DNA from: Actinophytocola gossypii
Lineage (GTDB): Bacteria > Actinomycetota > Actinomycetes > Mycobacteriales > Pseudonocardiaceae
Reading direction: 5' to 3'
NCBI RefSeq assembly: GCF_025165815.1
Contig: NZ_JAFFZE010000015.1
Coordinates: 124,001-188,000, forward strand
Length of the DNA: 64,000 nucleotides
Shown piece after piece: positions 7,999 to 19,939 of this stretch. The notes beneath the pieces were generated by a model, which was given only the letters and a program-made list of their open reading frames with translations, ran no database searches and had not been told where the DNA came from. Each line of letters begins with the position of its first letter. Position 1 is the first letter of the stretch. The position numbers and the translations under genes were made by a program.

Positions 7999-8963
7999 CT
8001 CCCGACCCTCGGGGTCACAGCGATCCGAGGCCCCCCGCAACCGCACCCCAGGGGAACGTGATGCAAGCCAGCCACAGGTACGTGACCAACCAGGCCCCGA
8101 CTTCGACCAACGCCACCCACACGCGAGAACCGGACCACGCGGATCTGCGTCGTGTGGTGGCGACGGCGTTGGAGGAGGATCTGCGTTACGGCGTGGACGC
8201 GACCACCGTCGCCACCGTGCCGGCTGACGCGGTGGCCGTGGCGGAGCTGACGCCGCGGGTGCCGGGGACGATCGCCGGGATTCCGGCGGCGGTGGCCGTT
8301 TTCGAGGCCGTGCTGGCCGACGATGTCGAGATCGTGGCGCGGCGTGAGGACGGCGCACGCGTCGGTGCCGGTGAGCCGGTGCTGGTGGTGCGCGGACCGG
8401 TTCGCGGGCTGCTGACCGCGGAACGCACGGCACTGAACCTGCTCTGCCACCTGTCCGGCGTGGCGACGGCGACCGCCGCCTGGGTGTCGGCGATCGACGG
8501 CACCGGCGCGGTGGTCCGCGACTCCCGCAAGACGCTGCCGGGGCTGCGGCTGCTCGAGAAGTACGCGGTGCGGTGCGGTGGCGGTGTCAACCATCGCCTC
8601 GGTCTCGGCGACGCGGTGCTGATCAAGGACAACCACGTGCTGGCCGCCGGCTCGGTCACCGCGGCGCTGGCGGCGGCGCGCGCGCACGCGCCGGAACTGC
8701 CGTGCGAGGTGGAGGTGGACACGCTCGACCAACTCGACGAGGCCCTGGCCGCGGGCGCGGAGCTGGTGCTGCTGGACAACTTCACCGTCGAGTCCTGCGT
8801 GGCGGCCGTTCGGCGCCGGAGCGGGTCGACGAAGCTGGAGGTGAGCGGCGGCCTCACCCTTCCGAACGCCCGCGCCTACGCCGAGACCGGCGTCGACTAC
8901 CTGTCCGTGGGCGCCCTGACCCACTCCGCCCCGGCCCTCGACCTGGGCATGGACCTGCGCTGA
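7995..8963 (+). CDS. nadC: Nicotinate-nucleotide pyrophosphorylase (quinolinate phosphoribosyltransferase)
   Basis: NadC converts quinolinate and PRPP to nicotinate mononucleotide. Typical blocks are EDLRYGVDATT, TAERTALNLLCHLSGVAT, DSRKTLPGLRLLEKYAVRCGGG and LLDNFT. The ATG at 7995 overlaps the nadB stop and has GAGGAG four bases upstream. This gives 322 residues, about 35-40 longer than usual; the extra N-terminus is encoded by a dispersed repeat (8038-8090). ATG at 8061, inside the repeat, is the alternative. The conserved part starts near DLRRVVATALEEDL. Confidence 0.93.
   Translation: MTPDPRGHSDPRPPATAPQGNVMQASHRYVTNQAPTSTNATHTREPDHADLRRVVATALEEDLRYGVDATTVATVPADAVAVAELTPRVPGTIAGIPAAVAVFEAVLADDVEIVARREDGARVGAGEPVLVVRGPVRGLLTAERTALNLLCHLSGVATATAAWVSAIDGTGAVVRDSRKTLPGLRLLEKYAVRCGGGVNHRLGLGDAVLIKDNHVLAAGSVTAALAAARAHAPELPCEVEVDTLDQLDEALAAGAELVLLDNFTVESCVAAVRRRSGSTKLEVSGGLTLPNARAYAETGVDYLSVGALTHSAPALDLGMDLR
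8038..8090 (+). repeat. Intercistronic dispersed repeat, copy A (nadB/nadC)
   Basis: This 53-bp segment matches copy B (21642-21694) without gaps at 47 of 53 positions, and shares its 47-bp core with copy C (39150-39196, minus strand). Landmarks are CAGGGGAACGTGA and GCCACA(A/G)GTACGTG. It lies just after the nadB stop in the same direction as the operon and is in frame with nadC if translation starts at 7995. No terminal repeats or duplications were seen. Confidence 0.85.
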
Positions 8964-8994
8964 CCCCGCTCCCGGTGCGCGAGTCGTCCGTTCG

Positions 8995-9573
8995 CTACTC
9001 GGAGACGGCGCGCAGGTCGGCGAGGCCACGCGACAGGTGCTCGCCGGTCGGGGAGCCGGCCGGGTCGAGCAGCCACTGCAGCGACAGACCGTCGCACACG
9101 GCCATGACCCAGCTGGCGACCGCGGTGCAGCGCGGGTCGTCGGGGGTGACGTCCTCGCCCAGGGCGGCGGCGACCATCGTCGCCACCCGGTCGCGGGTGT
9201 TGCGGTACATGCCGGCGAGCTGTTCGCGCAGCACCGGGTCCCGGTCGGCCTGGGCGAGTGCCTCCACGAACGACACCAGCAGCGGACGCCGGCCCGACAG
9301 GCAACCCAGCAGCGTCGACCAGGTCAGGTGGGCGCGCTCGATCGGAGTGGCGTCCGGGTCGGCCATCGCGGCCTGGGCGAGCTGGGTGGTCCACTCCTCG
9401 AACACCGTTCCCAGCGCCGCGTTCAGCAGGCCGGCCTTCGAGCCGAAGTGGTACCCGATCGAGGCGAGGTTCGTCCCCGACGCGGCGACCAGGTCACGCG
9501 CGGTGATGTGCGCGTATCCCTTGTCCTCCAGTAGCTGCCGCGCGGCGGCGAGCAGCTGGTCCCGATGGCCCAC
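8995..9573 (-). CDS. TetR family transcriptional regulator
   Basis: A 192-residue regulator with the TetR DNA-binding helices near the N-terminus (ARDLVAASGTNLASIGYHFGSK shortened here; residues about 25-46) and an all-helical ligand domain. The GTG at 9573 has a TACCGT box six bases upstream (9580-9585), supporting this start over the longer open frame. It is divergent from the P450 gene, with a 14-bp palindrome between them, so it probably controls the P450 and itself. Confidence 0.92.
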   Translation of the reverse strand: MGHRDQLLAAARQLLEDKGYAHITARDLVAASGTNLASIGYHFGSKAGLLNAALGTVFEEWTTQLAQAAMADPDATPIERAHLTWSTLLGCLSGRRPLLVSFVEALAQADRDPVLREQLAGMYRNTRDRVATMVAAALGEDVTPDDPRCTAVASWVMAVCDGLSLQWLLDPAGSPTGEHLSRGLADLRAVSE

Positions 9574-9600
9574 CCGCTGACGGTACCTTGAGCGGTCGTC

Positions 9601-9614
9601 TATACGAGCGTATA
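9601..9614. promoter_or_regulatory. Palindromic operator between TetR and P450 genes
   Basis: TATACG-AG-CGTATA is a perfect palindrome 10 bases before the P450 ATG and 27 bases before the TetR start. It overlaps a TATAAA sequence (9610-9615) that could be the P450 -10 box. Position and symmetry suit a TetR operator; binding is inferred. Confidence 0.65.
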
Positions 9615-9624
9615 AATCAGAAGC

Positions 9625-10938
9625 ATGTCGACGCTCGAGACGACGAACACCACCCTCCCCCCGGGCCCGCGGCTGCCGTCGCTGGTGCAGACGCTGCTGT
9701 TCCTCGTCGCCCGCCGGCAGACCCACCAGCACCTGCAGCGCCGCTTCGGTGACGTGTTCACCACCCGCATCACCGGGCGCCAGATGTTGGTCACGCTCGC
9801 CGACCCGGAACACATCCGCGAGGTGTTCGCCGGCTCGCCCACGGTCTTCCACGCAGGTCAGGGCAACTCGATCCTCCGGCCGGTCATGGGCAAGCACTCG
9901 GTGCTGGTCACCGACGAGGACGAGCACCAGCGCGCCCGCAAGCTCCTCATGCCAGCGTTCAACGGCGCCGCCCTGCGCGGCTACGGCGACATGATGGCGT
10001 CGCTGGCCGCGGCGGACGCCGAGGCGTGGCCGGTCGGCCGCCCGTTCGCGGTGCACCGACGGATGAACGCGGTCACGCTCGAGATCATCCTGCGCGTCGT
10101 GTTCGGTCTCGGCGAGGGCGCTCGGCTGACCGACCTGCGCCCTCGGCTGCGGCGGATCTCCGACATCGGCCCGCTGACCGTCCTCGGTTGGAACTATCCG
10201 AACCTCGGCCGGTACGGCCCGTGGCGACGCAACCGGGAGAACCTGCGCGACGTCGACCGCCTGCTGTACGCCGAGATCGCCGACCGGCGCGGCGCGGGCG
10301 ACCTCGCCGACCGCGGTGACGTGCTGTCCCGCCTGCTGACCGCCGGTGGCGGCGACCTCGCCGACGCCGAGGTCCGCGACCAGATGATCACGCTCCTGCT
10401 GGCGGGTCACGAGACCACCGCGACCGCGCTGGCCTGGTCGTTCCACGAGCTGGCGCGGCGTCCGGCCGTGCAGCGCCGCGCCCAGCGAGCCGCCGACGAC
10501 GGCGACGAGGACTACCTGCAGGCGGTCGCGAAGGAGTCGATGCGCCGGCGGCCGGTGGTCCAGAACGTGGCCCGCGCTCTGACCGAGCCGACCGAGGTCG
10601 CCGGCTACCTGCTGCCCGCGGGCACGATCGTCGGTCCGTCGATCTTACTGGTGCACCGGAATCCGGGACTGCACGAGGATCCGGTGGACTTCCGCCCGGA
10701 GCGCTTCGTCGGCCGGGGCCCGGAGGCGGGAACGTGGATCCCGTTCGGCGGCGGTGTGCGGCGTTGTCTGGGTGCGGGGTTCTCGCTGCGGGAGGCGGGC
10801 GCGGTGCTGCGCGAGGTGCTGATCAGGTACGACCTCCGCCCGGACCGGGCCCGACCGGAGTTCCCGAAGCCGAGGAACGTCACCCTGGTACCGGCCAGGG
10901 GCGCCCGGATCATCGCCACGCCCCGATCTCAGGCGTGA
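9625..10938 (+). CDS. Cytochrome P450 monooxygenase
   Basis: A 437-residue soluble P450. The I-helix oxygen-activation motif AGHETTATA begins at residue 260, the ExxR motif is ESMRRRP, and the heme-binding loop FGGGVRRCLGAGF puts the heme ligand at Cys381. No membrane anchor is visible. No ferredoxin or reductase gene is nearby, so electrons must come from partners elsewhere. It is divergent from a TetR gene and probably induced by a ligand of that regulator. The substrate cannot be read from the sequence; the overall pattern is like the CYP135/138-type enzymes of mycobacteria. Confidence 0.95.
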   Translation: MSTLETTNTTLPPGPRLPSLVQTLLFLVARRQTHQHLQRRFGDVFTTRITGRQMLVTLADPEHIREVFAGSPTVFHAGQGNSILRPVMGKHSVLVTDEDEHQRARKLLMPAFNGAALRGYGDMMASLAAADAEAWPVGRPFAVHRRMNAVTLEIILRVVFGLGEGARLTDLRPRLRRISDIGPLTVLGWNYPNLGRYGPWRRNRENLRDVDRLLYAEIADRRGAGDLADRGDVLSRLLTAGGGDLADAEVRDQMITLLLAGHETTATALAWSFHELARRPAVQRRAQRAADDGDEDYLQAVAKESMRRRPVVQNVARALTEPTEVAGYLLPAGTIVGPSILLVHRNPGLHEDPVDFRPERFVGRGPEAGTWIPFGGGVRRCLGAGFSLREAGAVLREVLIRYDLRPDRARPEFPKPRNVTLVPARGARIIATPRSQA

Positions 10939-11066
10939 CCGCCACGAACACGCGCCGGTGCGATCGCAAACGCCCACGGACAGACGCCCCCCAACCGGGC
11001 AAGGGGGACCCCTGGATCACACACTACCCGCGGGTGCCGACGGTTCGGGGTGTCGCGAGTGGGGGC

Positions 11067-11104
11067 TGTGGACAACTGCGCGGCGTGGGGGCGGGTGTGG
11101 ACAA
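11067..11104 (+). repeat. Second pair of TGTGGACAA boxes
   Basis: Perfect copies at 11067-11075 and 11096-11104, same orientation, 29 bp apart, in the 174-bp gap between the convergent P450 and nitrilase genes. They match the actinobacterial DnaA-box consensus on the complementary strand and resemble the pair at 6357-6384. The rest of this gap is GC-rich with a small AGGGG-GA-CCCCT hairpin near 11010; no gene was seen in it. Confidence 0.45.
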
Positions 11105-11112
11105 CGGGGGTT

Positions 11113-11904
11113 TCAGAGCCGGCGGTTGGCCAGGACCGGGATAGACTCGCGGGTTCGGTTCACCAGCGGTAGGTCCAGGTCGACCACCAGCAGCTCCGGG
11201 GCGGCGCCGAGTTGGGCCGACACCTCGCCCGACGGGCCGGCGACCGTGCTGTACCCGATCCCGGTCGGCGCCTTCGGATGTACCGCCAGCCCCGACTCCG
11301 CCGGGTCGGCCTGCCCGCACGCGACCACCCAGCACGTCGAGTCCAACGCCCGCGCCCGCACCAGCAACTCCCACTGCGACAGCTTCCCCGGCCCCGCCCC
11401 CCACGACGCCCCGACCAGCACCGCCGACGCCCCGTGGTCGGCCAGGCGGGTGAACAGCTCCGGGAACCGCAGGTCGTAGCAGGTCGCGAGGCCGAGGGTG
11501 ACCTCGTCCACGGTCACCGTCACCACGTTCCCGCCGGGCGCCACCGTCCGGGATTCGGTGAACCCGAACGCGTCGAACAGGTGGATCTTGTCGTACCCGA
11601 CGTGCTGACCACGCCCCGTGGCGAGCAGCGTGTTGAACACCCTTCCGTCGTCAGAGGGGGTGAACATCCCCACCACCACGAGCACGTCGTGTGACGACGC
11701 GATCTCCGCCACCGCCGACGCCCACGGCCCGTCGACCGGCTCGGCCAGCGGCGCCAGCGACGTGCCGAAGCACGCCATCGTCGCCTCGGGGAACAGCACC
11801 ACCGAGGCCCCGGCCGCGGCCGCCTCCGCCACCGACGACCGGACGAGCGTCAGGTTGTCCGACGGCGACGGCGTGGACGTGATCTGGCTCAACGCGACCC
11901 GCAC
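11113..11904 (-). CDS. Carbon-nitrogen hydrolase (nitrilase superfamily amidase)
   Basis: A 263-residue member of the nitrilase fold with the full catalytic triad: Glu40 in LFPEATM, Lys106 in YDKIHLFD and Cys142 in ATCYDLRFPE. The WGAGPGK segment and the size resemble the Nit/omega-amidase type, which removes ammonia from omega-amides or deaminated glutathione. The GTG start has GGGAGG five bases upstream. It is divergent from the binding-protein gene. The exact substrate is not visible. Confidence 0.9.
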   Translation of the reverse strand: MRVALSQITSTPSPSDNLTLVRSSVAEAAAAGASVVLFPEATMACFGTSLAPLAEPVDGPWASAVAEIASSHDVLVVVGMFTPSDDGRVFNTLLATGRGQHVGYDKIHLFDAFGFTESRTVAPGGNVVTVTVDEVTLGLATCYDLRFPELFTRLADHGASAVLVGASWGAGPGKLSQWELLVRARALDSTCWVVACGQADPAESGLAVHPKAPTGIGYSTVAGPSGEVSAQLGAAPELLVVDLDLPLVNRTRESIPVLANRRL

Positions 11905-11955
11905 GCTGCCTCCCGAAGTCACCCGATCCACCGACACGAGGATAGGTCCCCCGAC

Positions 11956-11961
11956 TAGGGT
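11956..11961 (+). promoter_or_regulatory. -10 box of the binding-protein gene (leaderless layout)
   Basis: TAGGGT six bases before the GTG at 11968; transcription would start at or next to the start codon. Confidence 0.5.
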
Positions 11962-11967
11962 CGGCCC

Positions 11968-13503
11968 GTGCCCACCTTGTCGTTCCGCCGTCTCGTGCCG
12001 TCGCTGCTCGCGGTCGTGCTGCTGGCCGGCGCCTGCACCGGCGACCCGGCGCCCCCGGCCTCCGGCGACCCGGACGGCACCTCCCTGGTCATCGCGGTCG
12101 CCGAGGAGCCCACCGCGCTGAGCCCGCTCGCCGGCTACGGCCTGCACGGCGCGGCCAAGGTCTTCGACGGCCTGGTGGAGCACGCCGACGACCTCACCCT
12201 GCGCCCGGCACTCGCCACCGGCCTGCCGGCACCCTCCGCGAACGGTCGCACCTGGACGGTCCGGCTCCGGCCCGGCGTCACCTTCTCCGACGGCACCCCG
12301 TTCGACGCACAGGACGTCGTCGCCACCTACCGGGCCGTGCTCGACCAGCGCGACGGGTCGCCGCTGCGGCAACGGTTCTCGATGCTGGACCGGGTGGTCG
12401 CCGACGACTCCTCGACCGTCCACTTCGAACTCAGCGAGCCGTACGCGCCGTTCCCCGAGCTGCTCGTGCTCGGCATCGTGTCCAGCGAATCCGTCGGCGG
12501 CGACGATCCTCCCGTCGGCACCGGGCCCTACGTCCTCGCCGACTGGCAGCGCGGGACCCGCATGGTGCTCGAGGCCAACGAGGACCACTGGGACGGCACC
12601 CCCGCCATCACCGAGGTCACAGTCGAGTTCGTGCCCGGCGACGAGGCCCGCGCGGACCGGATGCGCGAGGGCAAGCTCGACGGGGCCGCGCTGCCCCCGG
12701 CGCTCGCCCGCGAGTTCGAGAACACCGACGGCCTGCAGATCGTGTCGCACAGCGCGGCCGACGTGCACGCGGTGGTGCTGCCGTCGAACCACCCGGTCAC
12801 CGGCGACCCGGCGGTGCGGCTCGCGCTCAACCACGCCATGGACCGCGCGACGCTGGTCGACGACGCGCTCGCCGGACAGGGCCGGGTCGCGCACACCCCG
12901 ATGCCCGGGGTGCTCGCCGAGTTCGTCGAGCCGGGCGCGGTGTTCGAGCACGACCTGACCCGCGCGCTCGACCAGCTGGAGTCCAGCGGTTGGGTCACCG
13001 GCGCGGACGGCATTCGGGTGCGCGACGGCCGGGTCGCCGAGTTCACCCTGACCTACCTCGCCGGCGACATGGTGGCCAGGCGGATGGCGGAGGCGTTCGC
13101 GGCCGGCGCGCGGTCGGTCGGCATCCAGGTGGAGCCCTCGCCGGTGGCCGCCGAGCAGCTGAGCGGCGCATCGCTGGTCGGCTTCGGCGACCCGTTCGAC
13201 CCGGACACGGCCCTCTACCGGTTGCTGCACTCCGGCGGGTCGCTCGGCGGGTACGCGAACGACACCGTCGACGAGGCGCTGGAGGTCGGCCGCACCGCGA
13301 CCGACCCGGCGCTCCGGGCGACCGCGTACCGGCGAATGCAGCGGGCCTACGTGCAGGCGCCCGGCATGGTCGTGCTGGCCGCCCCGAACCACACCTACGT
13401 CATGCGTGAGAGTTGGGACGGCTACGAGCCGGTGGTCGACGGATCGTCCGCCGGCGCGACCTGGGGAGCATGGTGGAACCTGGCGGAATGGACACCCCGA
13501 TGA
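11968..13503 (+). CDS. ABC transporter substrate-binding lipoprotein, family 5
   Basis: A 511-residue lipoprotein. The signal peptide has a lipobox (LLAGAC) with the lipidated Cys at residue 23. The body is that of the peptide/nickel/opine-binding family: VAEEPTALSPL at the mature start, WTVRLRPGVTFSDGTPFDAQDVV, and VGTGPYVL. No permease or ATPase is next to it, so it is an orphan binding protein or uses a remote transporter. Its stop overlaps the start of the aminotransferase gene, so the two are co-expressed. Confidence 0.92.
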   Translation: MPTLSFRRLVPSLLAVVLLAGACTGDPAPPASGDPDGTSLVIAVAEEPTALSPLAGYGLHGAAKVFDGLVEHADDLTLRPALATGLPAPSANGRTWTVRLRPGVTFSDGTPFDAQDVVATYRAVLDQRDGSPLRQRFSMLDRVVADDSSTVHFELSEPYAPFPELLVLGIVSSESVGGDDPPVGTGPYVLADWQRGTRMVLEANEDHWDGTPAITEVTVEFVPGDEARADRMREGKLDGAALPPALAREFENTDGLQIVSHSAADVHAVVLPSNHPVTGDPAVRLALNHAMDRATLVDDALAGQGRVAHTPMPGVLAEFVEPGAVFEHDLTRALDQLESSGWVTGADGIRVRDGRVAEFTLTYLAGDMVARRMAEAFAAGARSVGIQVEPSPVAAEQLSGASLVGFGDPFDPDTALYRLLHSGGSLGGYANDTVDEALEVGRTATDPALRATAYRRMQRAYVQAPGMVVLAAPNHTYVMRESWDGYEPVVDGSSAGATWGAWWNLAEWTPR

Positions 13504-14675
13504 TCGATCTGGCCGCGGTCCGCGCCGACACCCCGGGTTGCCGGCGCGGCGTGTTCCTGGACAGCGCAGGCTCGTCGCTGCCGCCGGTGCAGGTACTCGA
13601 CGAGGTGGTCGGCCACCTGCGGCGGGAGGCCGAGGTCGGCGGCTACGTCGCGCACGACGAGCGCCTGCCGGACCTCGAGGCCGGCTACGGGCTGATGGCG
13701 TCGCTGCTGGGCTGCGAGCCGGACGAGGTGGCGTTCACCGACAGCGCCACCCGTTCGTGGCTGGCCGCGTTCGACGCCGTGCCGCTGACGGCGGGCGACC
13801 GGGTGCTGGTGACCGAGGTCGAGTACGCGGGCAACGCGATCCCGCTGCTGCGCCGGGCCGCCGAGGTGGGCGCGACCGTCGAGCCGGTGCCGAGTACGCC
13901 GGCCGGCGAGATCGACGTCGCCGCGCTGCGGGAGATGCTGGACGAGCGCGTGGCGCTGGTGTCGCTGGTGCACGTGCCGACCAACGGCGGCCTGGTGAAC
14001 CCGGTCGCCGAGGTGGCCGAGGCCGCGCACGAGGTCGGCGCGCTGGTGCTGCTGGACGCGTGCCAGTCGGTGGGCCAGCTGCCGGTGCTCGCGTCCGAGC
14101 TGGGCGCGGACATCGTGTCGGGCACCGGCCGGAAGTGGCTGCGCGGCCCGAGGGGCACCGGTTTCCTGGTGGTCCGCCGGCCGGTACTCGAGCGACTGCG
14201 GCCTCGGCAGGTCGACCTGCGGTCGGGCACCTGGATCTCGCCGGACAGCTACGAGCTTCGGGCGGACGCGCGGGTGTTCGAGCTGTGGGAGTCGAGCACC
14301 GCCGACCGGCTCGGCCTGCTGGCGGCGGCCCGCTACGCGCTCGACCTGGGCGTCGACGCCATCGCCGACGCCGTGCTCGCCCGGGCCGAGCACCTGCGCG
14401 CCGGGCTGGCCGAGGTGCCCGGCGTCGAGGTCCACGACCTGGGCACGAACCGCTGCGGCATCGTGAGCTTCACGGTGGCGGACCGGGAGCCGGAGCAGGT
14501 CCGGGCCGAGTTGGCCGCCCGCGACGTCACGGTCACGGTCACCGGCGTCGGCTCGACCCAGTACGACATGACGCGCCGGGGCCTGCCGGAGGTCGTGCGC
14601 GCCTCGCCGCACTACTTCACGTCACCGGACCAGCTCGACGAGGCGGTCGCCGCCGTGGCGGCACTGAAGCGCTGA
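13488..14675 (+). CDS. Class V aminotransferase (PLP-dependent)
   Basis: A protein of about 395 residues with the class V fold. The PLP lysine is Lys216 in GTGRKWLRGPRGTG, and the Asp/Gln pair LLDACQSVGQ precedes it. The family includes cysteine desulfurases, isopenicillin N epimerases and EgtE-like lyases; this one resembles the epimerase/EgtE side, but the reaction is not determined. ATG at 13488 and ATG at 13500 (overlapping the upstream stop) are both possible starts. Coupling to a family-5 binding protein hints at handling of an imported amino acid or peptide, which is inference. Confidence 0.85.
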   Translation: MDTPMIDLAAVRADTPGCRRGVFLDSAGSSLPPVQVLDEVVGHLRREAEVGGYVAHDERLPDLEAGYGLMASLLGCEPDEVAFTDSATRSWLAAFDAVPLTAGDRVLVTEVEYAGNAIPLLRRAAEVGATVEPVPSTPAGEIDVAALREMLDERVALVSLVHVPTNGGLVNPVAEVAEAAHEVGALVLLDACQSVGQLPVLASELGADIVSGTGRKWLRGPRGTGFLVVRRPVLERLRPRQVDLRSGTWISPDSYELRADARVFELWESSTADRLGLLAAARYALDLGVDAIADAVLARAEHLRAGLAEVPGVEVHDLGTNRCGIVSFTVADREPEQVRAELAARDVTVTVTGVGSTQYDMTRRGLPEVVRASPHYFTSPDQLDEAVAAVAALKR

Positions 14676-14708
14676 GACCTGGCTGAGAAGCGTCACGGAA
14701 CTGTCGGT

Positions 14709-14737
14709 GGCCCCCGGTACGCTGGTGACCGGGGGCC
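14709..14737. terminator. Bidirectional hairpin between convergent genes
   Basis: A perfect 10-bp stem (GGCCCCCGGT with ACCGGGGGCC) and a 9-base loop sits between the aminotransferase and carboxypeptidase stops. There is no T-run, as is common for actinobacterial terminators. Confidence 0.75.
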
Positions 14738-14755
14738 GGAGGCCAACCGACCCGG

Positions 14756-16003
14756 TCAGCCGGCGTTGGTGAGCAGGATGTCGACGGCCGCGTCGTTGCG
14801 GGCGGTCTGCGGGCCGATCTCCTCGTCCGGCGGGTAGAAGCCGTCGATGCCCCCGCTCGCCGGGTACATCTCGAAGCAGAAGCTGAGCACCTTGTGGGTG
14901 CCCCACATCCAGTCGTTGATGTCACCGTCGGTGATGTACAGGCTGCTCGACTGGCCCGGGGTGTAGCCGTTCGATTCGGCCATCCGGGTGCCGACGTCCT
15001 CGAACCGCGCGTACTCCTCCTCGGTCATCCCCTCGGTGACCTGGTCGTTCGTGTGCCCGAACGGCCACAGCACCAGCTCGCTGAACGTGTGGAAGTCGAT
15101 GTGCGCGGTGATCTGCTGCTCGCCGCCGACCACGCGCGAGTTCACCCAGTTCTGTACGTTCGTCACTTCCGGTGCCGACGCCGCGGACGCGCCCCGGTAG
15201 GTCTCGGCCGACGGCGTGCCGCTCGAACCGCCGCAGCAGCCCCACTTGTAGGAGAAGTTGCGGTTCAGGTCCGTCCCCACCGACCCGTCCTCGTTCGGCT
15301 GGCGGTTCTTGCGCCAGCCCTGGTACTCCCCGCCGGAGATGTCGAACTCGGCGCCGTCCGGGTTCTGCGACGGGATCACCCAGATCTCCCGGGTGTCCAC
15401 GAAACCGGTGACCGTCTCGTCCGAGCCGTAACCGTCCGTGAACCGGTTGACGATCCGGAGGCACATCTCCGTGGTCAGGTGCTCGCGGGCGTGCATGGTG
15501 CAGGTGAACAGCACCTCTGGCTCGTCCTCGTCGGTCGCGGCGTTGTCGCTGATCTTGACGATCGGCATGTCGCGGCCCTCGTACGAGCTGCCGACGCTGG
15601 ACAGCGACGCGATCTCGGCGTGCTCGTCCGCCGCCGCCCGCAGCTCGGCCACCATTTCGTCGTAGGTGTGGTAGCCCTCGTCGCCGGCCGGGAAGTCGGC
15701 GACGGACCGGGGGCCGGACCGCGACGTGAGCGCCGCCGCCACGTCGCCGGTCAGCTCGACGTCGAAACCACGCGCACGCAGGGCCGACGCCTGCGCCGGG
15801 CTCGCCACCACCTCGACCGCGCCGCCGCGGACGCCCAGGACGTCCACCCCGGAGCGGGCCACCTCGGTGCGCGCCTCGGCGTCGGCGGCGGTCACGCGAT
15901 AGAGCCCACGATCGGGCGATTCCTGGGCGGAAGCCGACCATCCGGTGACGAGCGCCAACGCGCCCACGACCGCGACCAGCGCCAGCCGGCGACGTGTCCT
16001 CAT
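14756..16003 (-). CDS. Secreted zinc carboxypeptidase, family M14
   Basis: A 415-residue exported enzyme. The signal peptide is residues 1-27 ([20 protein letters not shown] core). A propeptide-like region reaches about residue 105. The catalytic domain shows zinc ligands His171 and Glu174 ([11 protein letters not shown]), the third ligand in [17 protein letters not shown], the TDLNRNF substrate block and the catalytic Glu in FCFEMYP. The ATG at 16003 has a strong GGGAGGGG site; the longer frame lacks one. It probably trims C-terminal residues from peptides outside the cell. Confidence 0.95.
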   Translation of the reverse strand: MRTRRRLALVAVVGALALVTGWSASAQESPDRGLYRVTAADAEARTEVARSGVDVLGVRGGAVEVVASPAQASALRARGFDVELTGDVAAALTSRSGPRSVADFPAGDEGYHTYDEMVAELRAAADEHAEIASLSSVGSSYEGRDMPIVKISDNAATDEDEPEVLFTCTMHAREHLTTEMCLRIVNRFTDGYGSDETVTGFVDTREIWVIPSQNPDGAEFDISGGEYQGWRKNRQPNEDGSVGTDLNRNFSYKWGCCGGSSGTPSAETYRGASAASAPEVTNVQNWVNSRVVGGEQQITAHIDFHTFSELVLWPFGHTNDQVTEGMTEEEYARFEDVGTRMAESNGYTPGQSSSLYITDGDINDWMWGTHKVLSFCFEMYPASGGIDGFYPPDEEIGPQTARNDAAVDILLTNAG

Positions 16004-16145
16004 GTCCCCTCCCGGGTCCGTGCCTGCGCGGTCGAGCCTGCTGCGCGTGCCCGACCAGCGACAACCCGTCGTTGGTCGGAGATCGGACACCACCGCCGAC
16101 CGCCAGCCGAAGGTAGTGGGCCGTTCGGCCGCGCGCCGGACGGCT

Positions 16146-16151
16146 TAGGCT
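16146..16151 (+). promoter_or_regulatory. Probable -10 box for hisDCB
   Basis: TAGGCT about 35 bases before the hisD ATG, followed by an AGAGGAAG ribosome site (16175-16182). Here a normal leader is present, unlike the detached his genes further on. The 183-bp gap to the divergent carboxypeptidase holds no other clear signal. Confidence 0.45.
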
Positions 16152-16186
16152 GGAGACCCCCGGAGGAACGATCCAGAGGAAGCCCG

Positions 16187-19199
<3,013 letters not shown>

Positions 19200-19209
19200 G
19201 CTTCGGGTC

Positions 19210-19368
19210 GTGTCCAGGGAAGTCGTCGTCATCGGTCTGCTCGCGGTCGCCGGGATCCTGGTCGGCGGCGTCTACTCGACGTACAAGACGGCGAAGGTGA
19301 TGGCGGCCGTGCTCGGCGTCGCGGCCGTGTTGGCGCTCGGCGGCGCGATCGTGTGGCTGGTCAGCTGA
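19210..19368 (+). CDS. Small two-helix membrane protein in the his locus
   Basis: A 52-residue frame directly after hisB. It has two hydrophobic segments: VVVIGLLAVAGILVGGVY (about residues 5-22) and AAVLGVAAVLALGGAIVWLV (about 33-51), linked by the short polar STYKTAK. This gives a hairpin in the membrane. There is no Shine-Dalgarno site, but a TAGGCT box seven bases upstream fits a leaderless start. I recall similar small membrane proteins at this place in other actinobacterial his loci, but its role is unknown. Its end overlaps the convergent TetR gene by eight bases. Confidence 0.65.
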   Translation: MSREVVVIGLLAVAGILVGGVYSTYKTAKVMAAVLGVAAVLALGGAIVWLVS

Positions 19369-19921
19369 GGATCCGGTCCAGCTGCTCGTCCAGCGCGGCG
19401 AGCGCGTCGGCCGGCGTCAGGTAGCCGGAGACCAGGTACGCCGAGAGCCCGGTGCCCAGCGCCAGCAGGCTGGTCGCGGTGCGTTCCGGGTGGACGGCGG
19501 GGGCGGCGTCGGCGAGGAGCGCGGCCAGCACGGGCTGGAGCTCGTCCGGCCCGGCGGTGTGCGGTTGCGCGGCGAGCGCCGGGTCGGTGAACGCGAGCGC
19601 GGCGTACGCGGCGTGGAGCCGGTAGAGGTCGGTACTCGTGTCGTCGGTGGGGAGCAGGGCGCGCAGGATCGCGCGGATCCGGTCGGCCGGCGAGCCGTCG
19701 TGTTCGGTACGCGGGCGCAGCAGCTCACGCAGGTGGAGCAGGCCGCCCGCGAGCAACTCGGCCTTGGTGGGGAAGTAGTACTGGACGAGGTTGACCGAGA
19801 CGCCCGCCTCCGCGGCCACCTCCCGGAACCCGGTCGCGTGCAGTCCGCTGGTCCTGGCGCGGCGGACGAGGGCGTCGGCGAGCTCACGCCGCCGCTCGTC
19901 GTGGTCGACTCGTTTCGGCAC
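19361..19921 (-). CDS. TetR family transcriptional regulator
   Basis: A 186-residue regulator with the N-terminal helix-turn-helix [20 protein letters not shown] (about residues 27-46) and a helical ligand domain. The GTG at 19921 starts 30 bases from the divergent DUF1992 gene. The short gap holds GTAC-CGCT-GTAC (19931-19942), a possible weak operator that overlaps the DUF1992 -10 box. The gene separates the small his membrane protein from the rest of the his locus. Confidence 0.88.
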   Translation of the reverse strand: MPKRVDHDERRRELADALVRRARTSGLHATGFREVAAEAGVSVNLVQYYFPTKAELLAGGLLHLRELLRPRTEHDGSPADRIRAILRALLPTDDTSTDLYRLHAAYAALAFTDPALAAQPHTAGPDELQPVLAALLADAAPAVHPERTATSLLALGTGLSAYLVSGYLTPADALAALDEQLDRILS

Positions 19922-19939
19922 AGGTTCATCGTACCGCTG

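Noticed and set aside
6357-11104. Chromosome origin
   Set aside because: Only four DnaA-like boxes in two pairs, no dnaA/dnaN/gyrB neighbours and no box cluster.
14894-16186. Upstream extension of the hisD frame to 14894
   Set aside because: The open frame is only the shadow of the carboxypeptidase; hisD has a good ribosome site and normal length from 16187.
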